From contig CM066914.1 of NCBI GenBank assembly GCA_033964015.1, positions 7,431,831-7,495,830 on the forward strand: a stretch of 64,000 bases of DNA, given 5' to 3'. The DNA is from Scolanthus callimorphus. Taxonomy: Eukaryota > Cnidaria > Anthozoa > Actiniaria > Edwardsiidae. Positions 1 to 12,581 of the stretch are shown here, piece after piece. A program made the position numbers and the translations under genes. The stretch's first letter is position 1. Each line of letters opens with the position of its first letter. The notes below the pieces were generated by a model. The model was not told the DNA's origin. It saw only the letters and a list, made by a program, of their open reading frames with translations, and ran no database searches.

Positions 1-1633
1 TGCCTAGGGAGCCGCGTGCAAATAGAGCTCACTCGGAGAAATTCTGCGCATTTTTAAGCAATTATTGGACGATGTTTTTGAGATACCCGGAATAAACAAT
101 GTCGAGACAAGTTATTCATCGCGATGAATAACTTATTTTTCTCTCAAGCAATTTCAAAAAATTCTTTGGGAGGAGAGTTGGTATCGTATTTTATTATCAG
201 ACCGCTTAAATTGTGCCTCTTTAGTATTGTGTATTTTCTCCGACCACTAAAATCGTGTTCATCATCTCTCTTGCTGTCTTTTCGCGTTTTTCGAATGTTT
301 ATCTTCTAGTAATTGAGCAATTTTGACCTCGTTTCAAGATGCGAAGCGAGAAGCCATCTTGCTTTGCTGCAAAATCGAATCTACGCGCCCTAGGCCCATG
401 ATGCATTGCGTGCGTATATAAACCAAGTCCAAAAATCCCAAAGTAAAGCGCGCGCTCTTATCTCCATCGAAATTCACAAATTGTTATACCGGGCGGCGGA
501 AGCAAATCTTTTTTTTTTTAGGGGGGGGGGGGGGGGGGGGGGGAGTCAGTGAAAGCTTTTTAATCCCCTTTTCACAAATGTTTCATTTTGTAAAAAAAAA
601 TTCAATGACTGGAATAAGCTTTTTCTGATTCTCGAAATTTATGGTGGGAATTTCAAGTCTCGAGACTCGACGGCCGCGAAAATAAATCATTTGGTGCTAC
701 CAAAAAGCTCGTCTGAAAAAAAGCAAGAGAAAAGCAGTTGCTGCCTTTTTTCGCTGTTTTTTTAAGTTCTAGATAAAGATGCGAACGGATTAATATGTTA
801 CTGTAATTTGAGTAATTTTCCGATGAATTATATGCGAACTCTTCCAAACGACTAGCCGCGTTCGGCTTCCGTCATGTCAATTTCTTTGTCATTTCCTTAA
901 AAAAAACTCGCAAACCCTGCGTGAAATCACCCGCAGAGCTGTTCACTCGTTTGATGACAGAAGTAGCGGTTTTGTTAGTTGGCGCGAACATTTTGGTCAC
1001 ATTTTTGTCAAGTGCAGTTTAGCTGCTTTTAGTACCAGAAATGTTTAGTACAAACAAAGATTTTTTCGATAACGGCTCGGTGCGGAAGACGACGCTGGGA
1101 TTACGCAACACGTAGGTTAAATTCAGAACAGTAAGTACAGCGAGGAAGTGCCGAAGATAGAGTCTTGACTAGTAAATATTTGTTAAGACTGAGAAAGGCT
1201 GAATTTACAATAAAACCTTCTCTACACAAGTGATTTTTCAGTAGTACGGATCGGGCTTTGTATCTGGCGCGCGTGGCTTGGTTCATGAAGATTGGGGAAT
1301 ATTGCATTCGAAAGAGAAGATTGTACCACACAATAATAAATTCCGAGCAAGTTTTACGATATTTGATTTGAAAAACTGATTTATAAAATATTTCGATAGG
1401 CCTACCGACAATTGAGAATTGGAATTGATATCTCGAGTGAGTTGTCCAATCACAAGCCAGAACACAAACAATGCGGCATTTGTCTGTCAATCAAACCAAC
1501 AAAATGGCAGCCCATAATTTTAGCCGTGCAGAAACGTCGCAGGACAAGGGAAAACAACTCTCCGTAGGCGCAAAAGTAGCTCGATTGGGTTTTTAGAAAT
1601 CAAGATTGCGGCGTCTTGGAGAGAGAATTTTCA
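1..1633. other. Upstream intergenic DNA
   Basis: No supported gene is visible here. Short open frames are interrupted and have no family resemblance. The stretch holds a long T-then-G homopolymer at 509-543 and ends at the start codon of the phosphatase gene. It presumably contains that gene's promoter and 5' UTR, but I see no clear TATA box or initiator that I would commit to. Confidence 0.5.
509..543 (+). repeat. T-run followed by 23-nt G-run
   Basis: About eleven T, one A, then 23 consecutive G. Similar T(n)G(n) junctions recur near 7104-7131 and 15825-15862, and other G or C runs occur across the window. Such runs are G-quadruplex candidates and also places where assembly length is unreliable. 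Confidence 0.9.
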
Positions 1634-4600
1634 ATGGACAGCACGTCCATAATTACGCAAGTGAATAAAGATGAAGAAGTAGAAGTCACTGGTCCATACG
1701 GACACGAGAAATGTGAGTACAACCAATGCAAAATGCATTGCACTTTTGACGAAGTCGCAGGACGTTTTGGCGCGAGCCACACGAACGCGAACTTGTCTTC
1801 GAATATTCGGCGCTAAAACTTCTAGAATAGCCCCTGAGAGTGTGCATTTCAAGAGAGTTTATTATTACTAAAGTGCTTTATGTATTTTGGAAGCTTCTCC
1901 GAATACATCCGCTCCGTTGTTAATATGGCAAATGAATTGTTATTAACACATTCTAACGATTAGAGCCTGCTGCAAATGCCCTAGTTCAACGGTTTCTCCC
2001 TTTACTTCCTTGCCATTGTACATAGCTATTAGACATGGGTGACTGTGATTATTTTTCTCTTTAGTACCGGTTGTAAACTCCAAGAAGCCACGCAATCGGA
2101 ATATATTTTCCTCGTTCTTTTGCTGCTTCGGTTCGCAGTCTGGATCGTCTGCGGCACCTTGTACGGTATCACACTCAAACCACAATCACAATTCGAACAC
2201 AAGCCCAGCAATCGAAGAACTCGAGACCAAGGTAAGCCAGTCCCCTTATAAATGAATCATAAAAGCTATCATGAATATATAGCACCTTGATCTTATACCC
2301 AGAGGGCTTGATTCAACAGGTACGAACGTTTGTTATAGAATTCGCTGCATGTCACCCCGCGGTTCCGCCATTCGTTCCTGAATTCGAAATCTTATTATGC
2401 CGTTGGAAACGATAACATTCCTAAGACTCCTTCATAGAAAAACAGTTTTTATGCTGTAATGGTCTGGAAATTTACTCATTGATTGAAATTTCTTGATTTA
2501 TAGTAGCGGTATTTCATGTACAGAATGCTAAGCATCTAAAAGATAGAAAATGCGATGCTATAAAGTCAAGTTCATTTTGCCCGCTGCTCGTCCGTGCAAA
2601 ACGAGTCATAGCTTATTACATTCCTCCGCAAAGGCAATTGTTTCTCCGGTTTTTCTTTCATTTATTCGTGTCAACATACACCTTGATATCTCTTTGAATA
2701 GTATTTAATAAGCATTTTGTAAGAATACAAGCATGAATTGTGAGTAAGACTGGTGTGTAATTTCTTGTCGCTCGTGCCGTAAATTTGCGACCTCTCGGAA
2801 TGCATTCCCAGTGAAACCGACAAGTAAGTTGTGAAGTACAATATTTTGGCATTTAATTGGTTTCAGAAGAAGGGAACCGCCAGAGTTAATTGCAAGTCGA
2901 GAATCCTATGTTATTTGGGGCAAAGGATTAATTAATCGAGTTTCGATTTGGTAAAATTGCTTTCTGTTTACAGTAATTTTACCACGAGAGCAGAGCAGTG
3001 CAGGTTGCTCAAGTGAGACACAGGAAATTAAACAGTTTATGGTTTGTAGTTATTTCCTGGTCTACAGAAAAACTGCTTATCAGCCTACGAAACTTTATCA
3101 TTTATGTGTTTCAGTAACTAAAAATAATATGAAATCTTAGAAATCAGTGAATTTTATGGTAGACCCCGAGGCTTTTGGTGTAACTGAAATTCAATTATCA
3201 AGCCAACCAGGTTTAGTTACTTTGCTCAGAAATTGATTCTCTTCCAAATAAGAACCCCTCTAAGTGTTTTTATCGGTGTTGAGTAATTTAAACTTTAAAG
3301 TTGTCAGTCCACAGAGACCTAGTAAAAGTGCATTTAATTAATCATGCATTTTAGGGATATTGTCAATTTCCTAATGGGGAATTTTTTGTTTACATTTGCA
3401 AGTGTTGGATTTTGATCATTATCGAGCTACTTCCATTTATCTTAGCATCCTCTTTGTGAGTTTGATTTAGGAAAATGGAATAAAGTGGAATAATCTTTAA
3501 AAGCCCACTGATTCAGGCACTTCAGGGGAATTTTTTTGTTACATCAAGATAGCTTTGTAGATTTTTTGTATTGCGACTAGTGGATTGATAGGGTTTGGAG
3601 AGAGGGATAAGGAATTTCGAAAAATCTAGTTGGATTTTAGCCCACTCTATTTATTCATTACCCACATAAGCTACTTTATTTTATCCATTTTCCCGAAATG
3701 TTTTCTGTATTTTGGTAAATTTTAGGGATGTCACATATATGACTGGCATTAGTCTAGACAAGTTTTCATTTATTTTTAATAATTGTATTTTTACCACCAA
3801 ATCAATCTAAATTGCATATCCAATTACCCCCTTCTATTCTCAAATAGCATTTACCATAACCAAAAAATATCACAAAAAATATCCTTTTCGGTTTATCACA
3901 AGAAATGTCCATCAAAAATAAGAAGACAATGTACATTATTGATGGTGTACCGTTTTAGCAAGGCATGTCTATAGTTAACTTGCGGTATAATTGTTCAAAT
4001 TTCTTTGTAATAGAAATTGACATCAAAGTGTTTATTCATGTTAATGTGGAACCGTTTGCATCACCGAAAAACAAATTATTCATTACCCTAAGAGGATTGA
4101 AAATAATAAAAGGGGATGTTTTTAATTTTTTATTTTTGTGTCTCTTGTTTGAATACTGTATGATAGTTGCATGGAGAATTAAACAAGTTGATTGCTGCTT
4201 AGAACAGGTACTAGATAGATACTTTTTTATTTAGACATGGTAGTTCTATCAGCGATGCCGTGTGTAGCTCAAAATTAAAATAGTTCATACAATAATTTCC
4301 TCAATTTTTATGAGAAAAGCGATATTTCGGTGTCTCGGATCTCAAGAAAGTCGAAATCTTTTGTTCTGTACTTGCTTTCTAACAAAATGGCCCGGTTGAC
4401 GTAGTCGCACAGTAAAAGCAGTTAATGTAACACACTTGCGCACCTCCTCAGGTAACCTGTTCCACACATACACACTTCTATATCCAGTGCACCTCTTCCT
4501 ATAGTTTGTGTTAGGAAGCAGCAGCTGGAATGTGAAGGGAACACCCTGGTGTCATAGGGGGTCACCGCTGTACTAAGACAGCACTTTTTTTTTATAGTAA

Positions 4601-7600
4601 AACATTTTGCATGTTTTTTTTTGGATTTTTGTCATTCAGAAAGCGTATGAACCCTGTAACCAAATTGTTTCTGTGTCCTTTCAGAGTTGCAAATATCTGC
4701 TTCCAACAGTCAGGAATCAAGACATCAGCAAGAAATGTATTGTTATTGATCTTGACGAGACTCTTGTACATAGCTCATTTAAGGCAAGTATCAAATGTGT
4801 TTCTTATTCATTGCAATATTTTTGTTATAACATATGCCAACCTGAATTTTCATAAAATGCATAATATATAATAATAATATAATATAATAATAATAGTTGC
4901 AAGAAAGCAAAGCAGTTCAAAGGAGATGAGATCCTGCAAAATGCTGAAAGAATCAGCATGTGCTGTGCAATATGGGGTCAACTTTCCAGGTTTTACCAGG
5001 ATATAATCTTTATTCACTTTTGTAAAAGATAGAAAAAAGTACAGTTCAGTAAGCTTGGAGGCAGAAATAAACCGATGATTTTCTAGCAAGCATTCCAGAT
5101 AAGTCTGGAGTCTCAAGATTTTTCACTCCTTTCTCCTGAATTTCCACATAATATACTGTTTTCTCCTGGTTTTCTTTCTTGGAATTTGCTCATTTGCCTG
5201 AGAATCTCAAATTTCTCCCAATTTTTAGTCCAAGGGTTGACATCCCAGTATAATTGGTATATTTAGTCTAGAGATCTGTTTGTATTGGATTGAGTGTACG
5301 ATTGCGCACCACCTATTCAAAACTCAACATCTTATATGGATTGTTACCATAAATGTAGAAATCAGAAGGCTAATACTAAATGGTATTGAGTGATATTGAA
5401 ATGTCTTGCTTGCTGAATACAGCATTGGCAAACTGTTTTAATTTACATTCCATTCACGTTTTAATAGTTTTCTAGGCTTGAAGCTTCTTTTTCTCCCTAA
5501 TTAAGTAGATGGTTTGGGCAATAAGTTAGTAGATCTCTGAGTTGTGTTGTCAGATTATGATAAAGAGTTGTCTCTGAGGGAATTTGTCAGTAGCCATATT
5601 TTATAAACAAGGGTGTCAACCCTTGAACTTCAGAAATTGGGAGAAACCTTGGGATTTCAGATGAACTAGAAGGGGTTTGTGAGAAAATGTCACAAAGAAA
5701 ACTGTCAGAAATCTAGCAAATCAGAAAAATTTTGCCAGGAGACAGGAGTAAAAAATCTTGAGACTTCCTGCAGCAAAACTGAGAGAGTTGACGTCCATGC
5801 ATAAATGAAAGATTTTGTGCCTAGTATTGTTCAGTCTGGGAGGTCTCCTGTTTAACATCAGACTCTTACACTACTTGTTTTCAATGTTTTTTTGCTGATA
5901 CAGTATTATTGAGTGCATGTAAAAGCAGATCAGAATTAATCCCTCTTATTGCAAATCCTTCTTAAATAAGTGTTTATTTTGAAATCCTCTCTCTGGATGC
6001 AGCTGAATTGAAAACTTATTTTACCTGAAAGTAATTTTTCTTGAGAATCAAACTTGTATTTGTACTTGTTTTTTTTTTCATCTAAAAGAAAATCTTTAAA
6101 AATATTGTTCACAGTTTTTCTGACTTCAAAATGTTCAGAATACTGTAACATAAAATAAAATGATTCTACATTGGCTTAAAATAATCTTTTCGCCATCAGT
6201 CACCATCTTGATTGTGCATGAGCAATGTTTCAGATTCTAAATAGCTAGTCATCTAAACACAAATTCACAGACACATCCTCGCGCGCCAGGGTCCTTCCCT
6301 CACCTCCCCCCAGGGGACAGTACCGAAATATCCCCCTGGGGGGAGGTGAGGGAAGGACCCTGGCGCGCGAGGATGTCACAGACATAGCTGGCTCATGGTT
6401 ATTTTATTAAGTACATGGTGTGCCTGAGTAGAACATATATCATGGTTAGAGAATCCTTGCCATTTGAGATCAAAAGTTAAGTTCGAGCCCTGCATTGTGC
6501 AAATTCTATACTGTTTTCAATTCTGGACCACTTATTGCATACAGGGAGTATTTAAATTTGGAAATTCCCCTCATATTGGAGAGCATTATGGTAGTAAAAT
6601 AGATTTCTGCAAGAGAGAATGCAGGAGTCTCAAGATTTTGAACCTTGCCTCAAAATTTTCAATCTTATACACCTATGGATTTCTGCCACATAAAATTATT
6701 TGAGTTTTTACAAAATCTCCAGAGTTCTGTGCTCTGGGGGTGAAAGCTATGGGGATGTGATGGGGATAAAGGGATAGCACCCTTGCATAGGAGGGAGGGG
6801 AATACATTGATATCAAAAGTGTAATTTTCCAATAGTGAATTTCTTGTAGACCAAAAATCAGTTTTGTGTCATGTGTTTTTATATAATAGCAAACATATGG
6901 TTGCACTTAAGTAAATATGCCATAAATATTGTATAATAATGTAATTTTTCTTTTAGCCTGTCAGCAATGCTGATTTTATAGTTCCTGTCGAAATTGATGG
7001 CACAGTTCACCAGGTAGGTCTCCATTTTCATTTGTCCTTGCATGAAATATAACTGTCTTTTACTGTCTTTCGCGATCCCCACCAGGAGAAGGTGGAATCA
7101 CCCTTTTTTTTTTGGGGGGGGGGGGGGGGGGGAAGGCCAACAGATAGTTAATTTTACCCTGAGAATTTTATTATCTAGCAAGGCCGTTTGCATATACCTG
7201 GTTGCCATGGTTGTTTTCAACACAACAGTCAGCCAGACATGCAAATAACTTTTTTTTTATTTGAACATTTTTTTTCACTTTTACATACCGTACCGACTTC
7301 GAGTAACGTAACATTATACTCGCGAGCCGCGAGTCAAAAGTCGACACTCGAAAGACTCGCGGCTCGCGAGTAATTTTATAATAAGGAGCTCATTAAACAA
7401 GCCCACTCGATCCACTCGAAATGCAGTTGCTCGCGAGTCTTGCGAGTGTAGGAAATTTACAGGCGAAGATCAACCCATCTGATACAATTGTCCAGAAGAG
7501 TTGTGAACGCTTTCACTTTCAGCGAGGGGATTCTTTTCATGTTACAAAACTAGAATTTCGCAAGAATTTTCAAACTACCGTAACGTTAAAATATATAGCT

Positions 7601-10600
7601 ACCGTACAAAATAATGAAAGTAATATTCGAAGCGTTCTTTTGACGTACCTAAGTTTTGTGAAGTCTATTTTTGAAGCGAGCGCAAAACTTTGAAGTTTAG
7701 GTCTGAATTTGTGCCGGCCTTCCAGCGTCTAGCGAGGAGACGCTAAAGTTTCGGTGAAATGTTTCGCTGTTTTTTCTTTCCTAGTAATAAAATACTAAAT
7801 AGTAACTATGAAATAATTAAAGTACTATAGGTAAGCTTTTTTCTTTCGGAAGTTTTGTGGGGTTTATTTACGAAGCGAGCGAGGAAACATGGAAGTTAAC
7901 CGTGGGTTTGAATTCGTGCCCGGCCTTCGTGCTCGGTAATCAACAAACTAGTGAAAAGACGCTAGAATGGGCTAGAATATTCGGTGAATTGTTTGGCCGA
8001 TACCGGTAGTAATAAAACACTAAATAATAACTATGAAAGTACTAAAGGTAAGCGTTCTTCTTTCGTAAGTTTTGTGGGGTTTATTGCGAAGCGAGCGAGA
8101 AAACCAGGGGCGCTTTCCATTTAGCAAAAAATCCGGTTTGAATTCCCAGTAGTTCTCTGAGTCAAATGGAAAGGTCTCAATCCGGCAATTCACGAGAACA
8201 GCCACGATTGGACGAAAGTCCGAGAACGTTCTGCACCGCTTTCCATTTGACCCGGAATTTCGGGAATTTCGGTCAGAAATCAAATGGAAAGGGACAAATT
8301 CCCGGAAATTCCGAGTTCTCCGAAAATTCCCACGTTGGGGTAAGCTCCAAAGGTTGTCCCAAATTTCCGAAACTTTTCCCCGGGTTTGGCGCTTTCCATT
8401 TGACTTCTAACCGAAAATTCCGGGATTTTTTGCCAAATGGAAAGCGCCCCTACTTCAAGGCTTTTGAATTCGTTCTATCTGCATTCCATAAACTTAGGTG
8501 CTATTTTAGCGACAAGACGCTAAGGGGTAAAATATCGGCGAAATGCCTTCGCCGGTTTTCTCTCTTAGAAATAAAACACTAAATAATAACTATGAAACAC
8601 TTTATGCAAGCTTTCTTCTGGCGTAAGTTTTGTGTATTTTATTTACGAAGCGAGCGCGAAAACTTTGAAGTTTACGTTTGCAACAAAACATTAGCGACGA
8701 GACGCTAAAGTATCGTAGAATGTTTCGCCGGTTTTCTTTCCTAGTAATAAAACACTACATAATAACTATGAAATAATGAAAGTATTATGGGTAAGCGTTC
8801 TTCTTTCGTACGTTTTGTGGGGTTTATTTACGAAGCGAGCAAGAAAACTTCGAAGTTTACCGTGGGTTTGAACTCGTGCCCGGCCTTCGGCTTCGGCGAC
8901 TACGAGACGCTAAAACTTAAACTCGAAATTATGCGCCTGCTCGCGAGTCTTCGAGTGGAGTGTAGGAAATTTACAGGCAAAGATCAGCTCGTCCAAACCC
9001 AAGGAATTGTTTATTATTTCAGAAGGGCTTGTGATCGTTTCAGCGATGGATTCAGCGAATAATAGAGAAGTACAGCGCCGTAATTCTTAAACGTACATTT
9101 GTGTTTGGAGTCTAGAGTGATAAACAACAAGATGCGCTGAACAAAATTTCCAGCGTATTCTTCAATAATCGCTTGATAAGAACACGCCACTTTTTCGTTG
9201 GAAGCTAGTATGATATTTTTATTTCAAGAACTTCTTTTAAACTGAATTTTAAGATTAAAAGAACTATATACGGGTGGTCTTCTTTCCTGAACCGGTTCGC
9301 GATCTTCCGTGTAGTTTCGGTACGATGTTTGGGCGATGTTTTTGCTTTGGATGTTCATCGATAAAGTTCACTCATTTGAACCTAGAGCCGGATCAGTAGC
9401 AAAGAGTCTGGAAGAAAAAGGGCCAGTCACTCGCAAAATGCGAGTGACTTTTTGCATATCATGAATATTCAAATGGAAAAATACTCGCGAGCCGCGAGTC
9501 TTTCGAGTGTAGATTTTGACTCGCGACTCGCGATTAGAGGTTACGTTACTCGAGGGCGGTACGGTACAACCATACATGTTACATAAAAAGAATTCACTGT
9601 CTAATCTACTAACAAAGAACTTGGCTATCTAATTAAGACAGATAGAAACTTCTGCTTGCAGGATAGGTTCATTTGTTTTATAGGTTAACCTATATTTATG
9701 TATTTCTCTTTACTTCTCTTTTTCGCAAGGTTTATGTTCTGAAAAGACCCCATGTTGATGAATTCCTCAAAAGAATGGGAGAACTCTACGAATGTGTTCT
9801 ATTCACTGCGAGTTTAGCAAAGGTACAGTATGTTCAAGGTCCTTGGATTTATTCTATTATAGAATTTTAGTTATTCTTTGTAAGTTATTGCTGGAAAGAA
9901 TTTTGCATTACATAAAATTTTAAGACCACTAGGAGCATTTGAGAAGAATGATCAGCAGTCTCCTTCTGTAAACTGAAGATATTGAAACCAAAAAAATCTT
10001 GATTTTTTAATACAGTATGCTGACCCAGTAGCCGATTTGTTGGACAAGCATAGGACGTTTACGGCCCGGTTATTCCGCGAGTCGTGTGTCTTCCATAGAG
10101 GGAATTATGTTAAGGTAAGCACATCAAAATATTATTGGCTTAAACTATAAGCCAAATTCTCAGCCTTCTTTTCTTCCTACACACCAACACTCATGTTGCA
10201 GGAAAATTATATGAATGCTGACTTCCAAAAGTGTGGCCAGGAATAAGATTTGTTGTTTGCTTATCACGAAAATTATGCATGCTTTATAGCTCATTAAGAA
10301 ATTGACCAATCAGAATCCATTATCAAGTTCCTGAGAATCACGCAATTCCTGGGCACATTTTAGGAAGTCATCCGTTGTTCTCTTGTTACAAGTGTTTGAG
10401 TGTAGGAAAACGATTCAAACTATTAAGTTATTTGAACAAGAATAATAATATATGTATTTTGCCTTTGAAAGCTTTGGTTAACTTTGTTATACAAATACAA
10501 TAATGCTGACTATGCCTAATAATGAAGTCATTGCTTCATTTTTAACAGGATTTAAGCAAGTTGGGAAGAGATTTGAAGAAAGTTTTAATAGTGGATAACT

Positions 10601-12581
10601 CTCCGGCTTCTTATAGTTTTCACCCAGAAAATGCAGTAAGTTTGGATGCAGTCTGTTTGTTTGTTTGTCTGTTTGTTTTGTCGAACTTTAAAGCATCATT
10701 GTATAGAAAGTGACAATTAGGGTTCTTTGTACATACAGTCGAAGCTCTCGTAAGCGACCACCTAGGTAGCTGAAAATTGCGGCCGTTAACGGAGTTGGTC
10801 GCTTTCGAGAACGGCTCTCGTAAGCGACCACCAAGCGGCTTCCTACTTGAACAATAGGTGTTGGTCGCTTAGGAGAGCTTAGTACAATAAATCTAGAAAA
10901 ATCAAGTGATACTAATGCTTAAAATAGTTTGATTTATTTCCCGACTTTAATTAAGAATAGATAACCGCAAATATGTACATAGAAAATAGCATTTCACCGG
11001 TGCAGCTTGTATCAGTTTAGATATTTATGAGGTGATGACTGATGTTTTAAAGACAAAAAGTACTGTGGTCGCTTACGAGAGCTTAAAAACAATAGAAAAT
11101 CTATGTTGGTGATTTCAAATTGTGGTCGCTAACGGAGCTGGTCGCATCGATGAGGCGCTTACGAGAGCTTGAAATAACAGAATTTATGTGACATTTCAAA
11201 CGGGGTTTATGGAAAATGGTCGTTATGGGAGCTGGTCGCTTACGAGAGCGGTCGCACAGAGAGCTTCGACTGTAGTATATATCAGTGTATATCAGTCTTA
11301 AAATAAATTGGAAAAGTTACACCAGTTTAATTTGGTAAAACTACTCGCAATGTTTTTGAATTCGTTATCATTGCGTTGCGAGTTGCAAGAAAAATTGCCT
11401 CGTGTGACATGACCTTAGAGTGTTGACGCCCCTGAACTTAAAATGGAGCTCTCCCATTCAAACCAAACCTGTGGACTAGAACAGTTAGAAAAGCAATTAC
11501 GTTAGGTTTGTTTAGAATTACACCCCTGGGCAGATCTGTAGTAAGCAACTATAATATCAAAGATTGGACAAATAATTGCCCGAGGCAATCATTGGACTGA
11601 AATAGCAGCTGTACCAAACAAGAAAATAGCGCAAAAGATATTATTTAGGGATATATTGTAAGTCCCTACAAAAAAAGTATAAGGATGAGCTGGAAATTAT
11701 GGTCTAAAACTAGCATTATAAGCATTATAATGCTGGTCAGAAAGTTGTTGTGTGAAAATTATTGGCGACATTTTTTACCGTAAAAAAGCCAAACCAAGTA
11801 AATTTACCTATTTTACTCAAGTGAAATCTCAAGACACAAATTTCATCTGTCTAACTCCGTCAGATCAGATATTTTACCGAAAAATATTCGTTGATTTCCC
11901 CTGAAGTTTTTCTATATATTATTCTAATCTTCTTTTCAGAAATTCGGTCATGTTTGTTATTGTCATTTTAAAAATATCAATTAAAACTTTTGAGCCTGGC
12001 AAAACCTTAAAAGAGGTTGTCAATAAATAGACTGCGCGGCGTTCTATGACTGTGAGCTGTGATCGGGGACTGCACGTTTTGTGAACTCCTGTGGTAAGAG
12101 AAATTATGATATTTTGCCTTTCCTGAATCGAGCGATACGTTCCGAATTTCGAGTGATTTTTTTTCGCTGGTAATAAGATTTTCAATGCTTTGTTTATCTT
12201 TTCCAAAAGAGGGCGGGTGAATTCACTTAACTTCCCCGAGAGGCGGGACGGCGCTTCCATCGCCTTTCATTAATGAGAGCAAAAGTGAACGCCCCGGGGC
12301 TTTAAAGTGACTGTTGCATTTCATACTGGTATGGATTATTGGCTATTTTTGGTCAAACTATTACTTGAAATCCTGGTAAAATCTCTCTTAACGCAATTTG
12401 TGTTCTGTTCAATTTACAGATCCCCGTAGTATCGTGGTTCGACGATCCCACAGATTGTGAGCTGTTGGAGTTGATACCTTTCTTAGAGAAAATGCACGAC
12501 GTGTCAGTTGACGATGTGGTCGCTCATTTACGAAATTCCAACATGAACTGTTACAAATCCCACTTATGTCAACCGAGCTAG
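1634..12581 (+). CDS. CTDSPL: CTD small phosphatase (SCP/CTDSP family), 8 coding exons
   Basis: This is a HAD-superfamily Ser/Thr phosphatase that, in the family, dephosphorylates the RNA polymerase II C-terminal domain and SMAD linkers in the nucleus. Coding exons read without a break: 1634-1712, 2065-2231, 4685-4783, 6957-7013, 9730-9822, 10016-10114, 10549-10635 and 12420-12581 (stop TAG), giving about 280 residues, close to vertebrate CTDSP1/2/L. Exon 1 encodes the N-terminal MD..IITQV motif, exon 2 the SSFFCCF motif, and exon 3 the catalytic [11 protein letters not shown] (DxDxT) loop. Later exons carry [42 protein letters not shown] and VDNSPASY. Splice sites are GT-AG except the exon 3 donor, which is GC (4784-4785). 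Which of the three vertebrate paralogues it corresponds to cannot be decided; the symbol marks the subfamily. The ATG at 1634 was chosen because it starts the conserved N-terminal motif. Confidence 0.95.
4385..4560 (-). mobile_element. LINE reverse-transcriptase C-terminal fragment
   Basis: Read on the minus strand, this intronic stretch stays open and gives a peptide with Y-R-K-R-C then [13 protein letters not shown], followed by a phenylalanine-containing tail. The WNxLPxxVR motif is the usual C-terminal end of non-LTR retrotransposon ORF2 proteins (CR1/Jockey-like). No polymerase core remains nearby, so this is a 5'-truncated relic in intron 2 of the phosphatase gene. Confidence 0.6.
6273..6376. 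repeat. Perfect 44-bp inverted repeat (foldback element)
   Basis: The arms 6273-6316 and 6333-6376 are exact reverse complements around a 16-base spacer. The arms are GC-rich in an AT-rich intron, so this is an inserted hairpin element and not local sequence. It lies in the intron before exon 4 of the phosphatase gene. Confidence 0.9.
7104..7131 (+). repeat. T-run then G-run
   Basis: About ten T followed by about 18 G in phosphatase intron 4, with the same architecture as 509-543 and 15825-15862. Confidence 0.85.
7286..9566. mobile_element. 2.3-kb non-autonomous DNA transposon with ~86-bp terminal inverted repeats
   Basis: The left end (7286-7372) starts TACCGTACCG and carries CTCGCGAGCCGCGAGT and TTTCGAGTGT motifs. 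The right end (9480-9566) is its reverse complement with a few changes. The interior is built of direct repeats of about 200-300 bp, each with a block ending in TTACGAAGCGAGCG (near 7867, 8085, 8645 and 8830). No transposase frame is present. I could not identify a convincing target-site duplication. A second foldback element (8107-8450) is nested inside it. It occupies the intron between phosphatase exons 4 and 5. Confidence 0.75.
8107..8450. mobile_element. Nested MITE with GGGGCGCTTTCCATTT ends
   Basis: The left end GGGGCGCTTTCCATTTAG is mirrored at the right end by CAAATGGAAAGCGCCCC (about 40 bp of imperfect match). Internal copies of the CTTTCCATTTGAC motif occur in both orientations (near 8162, 8240, 8282 and 8390), so the whole 344 bp can fold repeatedly. 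There is no coding capacity. Confidence 0.75.
10736..11272. mobile_element. Tc1/mariner-type MITE with TA target duplication
   Basis: The ends are CAGTCGAAGCTCTC and GAGAGCTTCGACTG, each flanked by TA (10734-10735 and 11273-11274), as for IS630/Tc1/mariner insertions. The motif GGTCGCTTACGAGAGC or its complement recurs internally at least five times. There is no transposase. It lies in the last intron of the phosphatase gene. Confidence 0.8.

Noticed and set aside
6440..6500. tRNA-like stretch with GTTCGAGCCCTGC
   Set aside because: The B-box-like motif is present but the A box and acceptor pairing are poor; at most a worn SINE.
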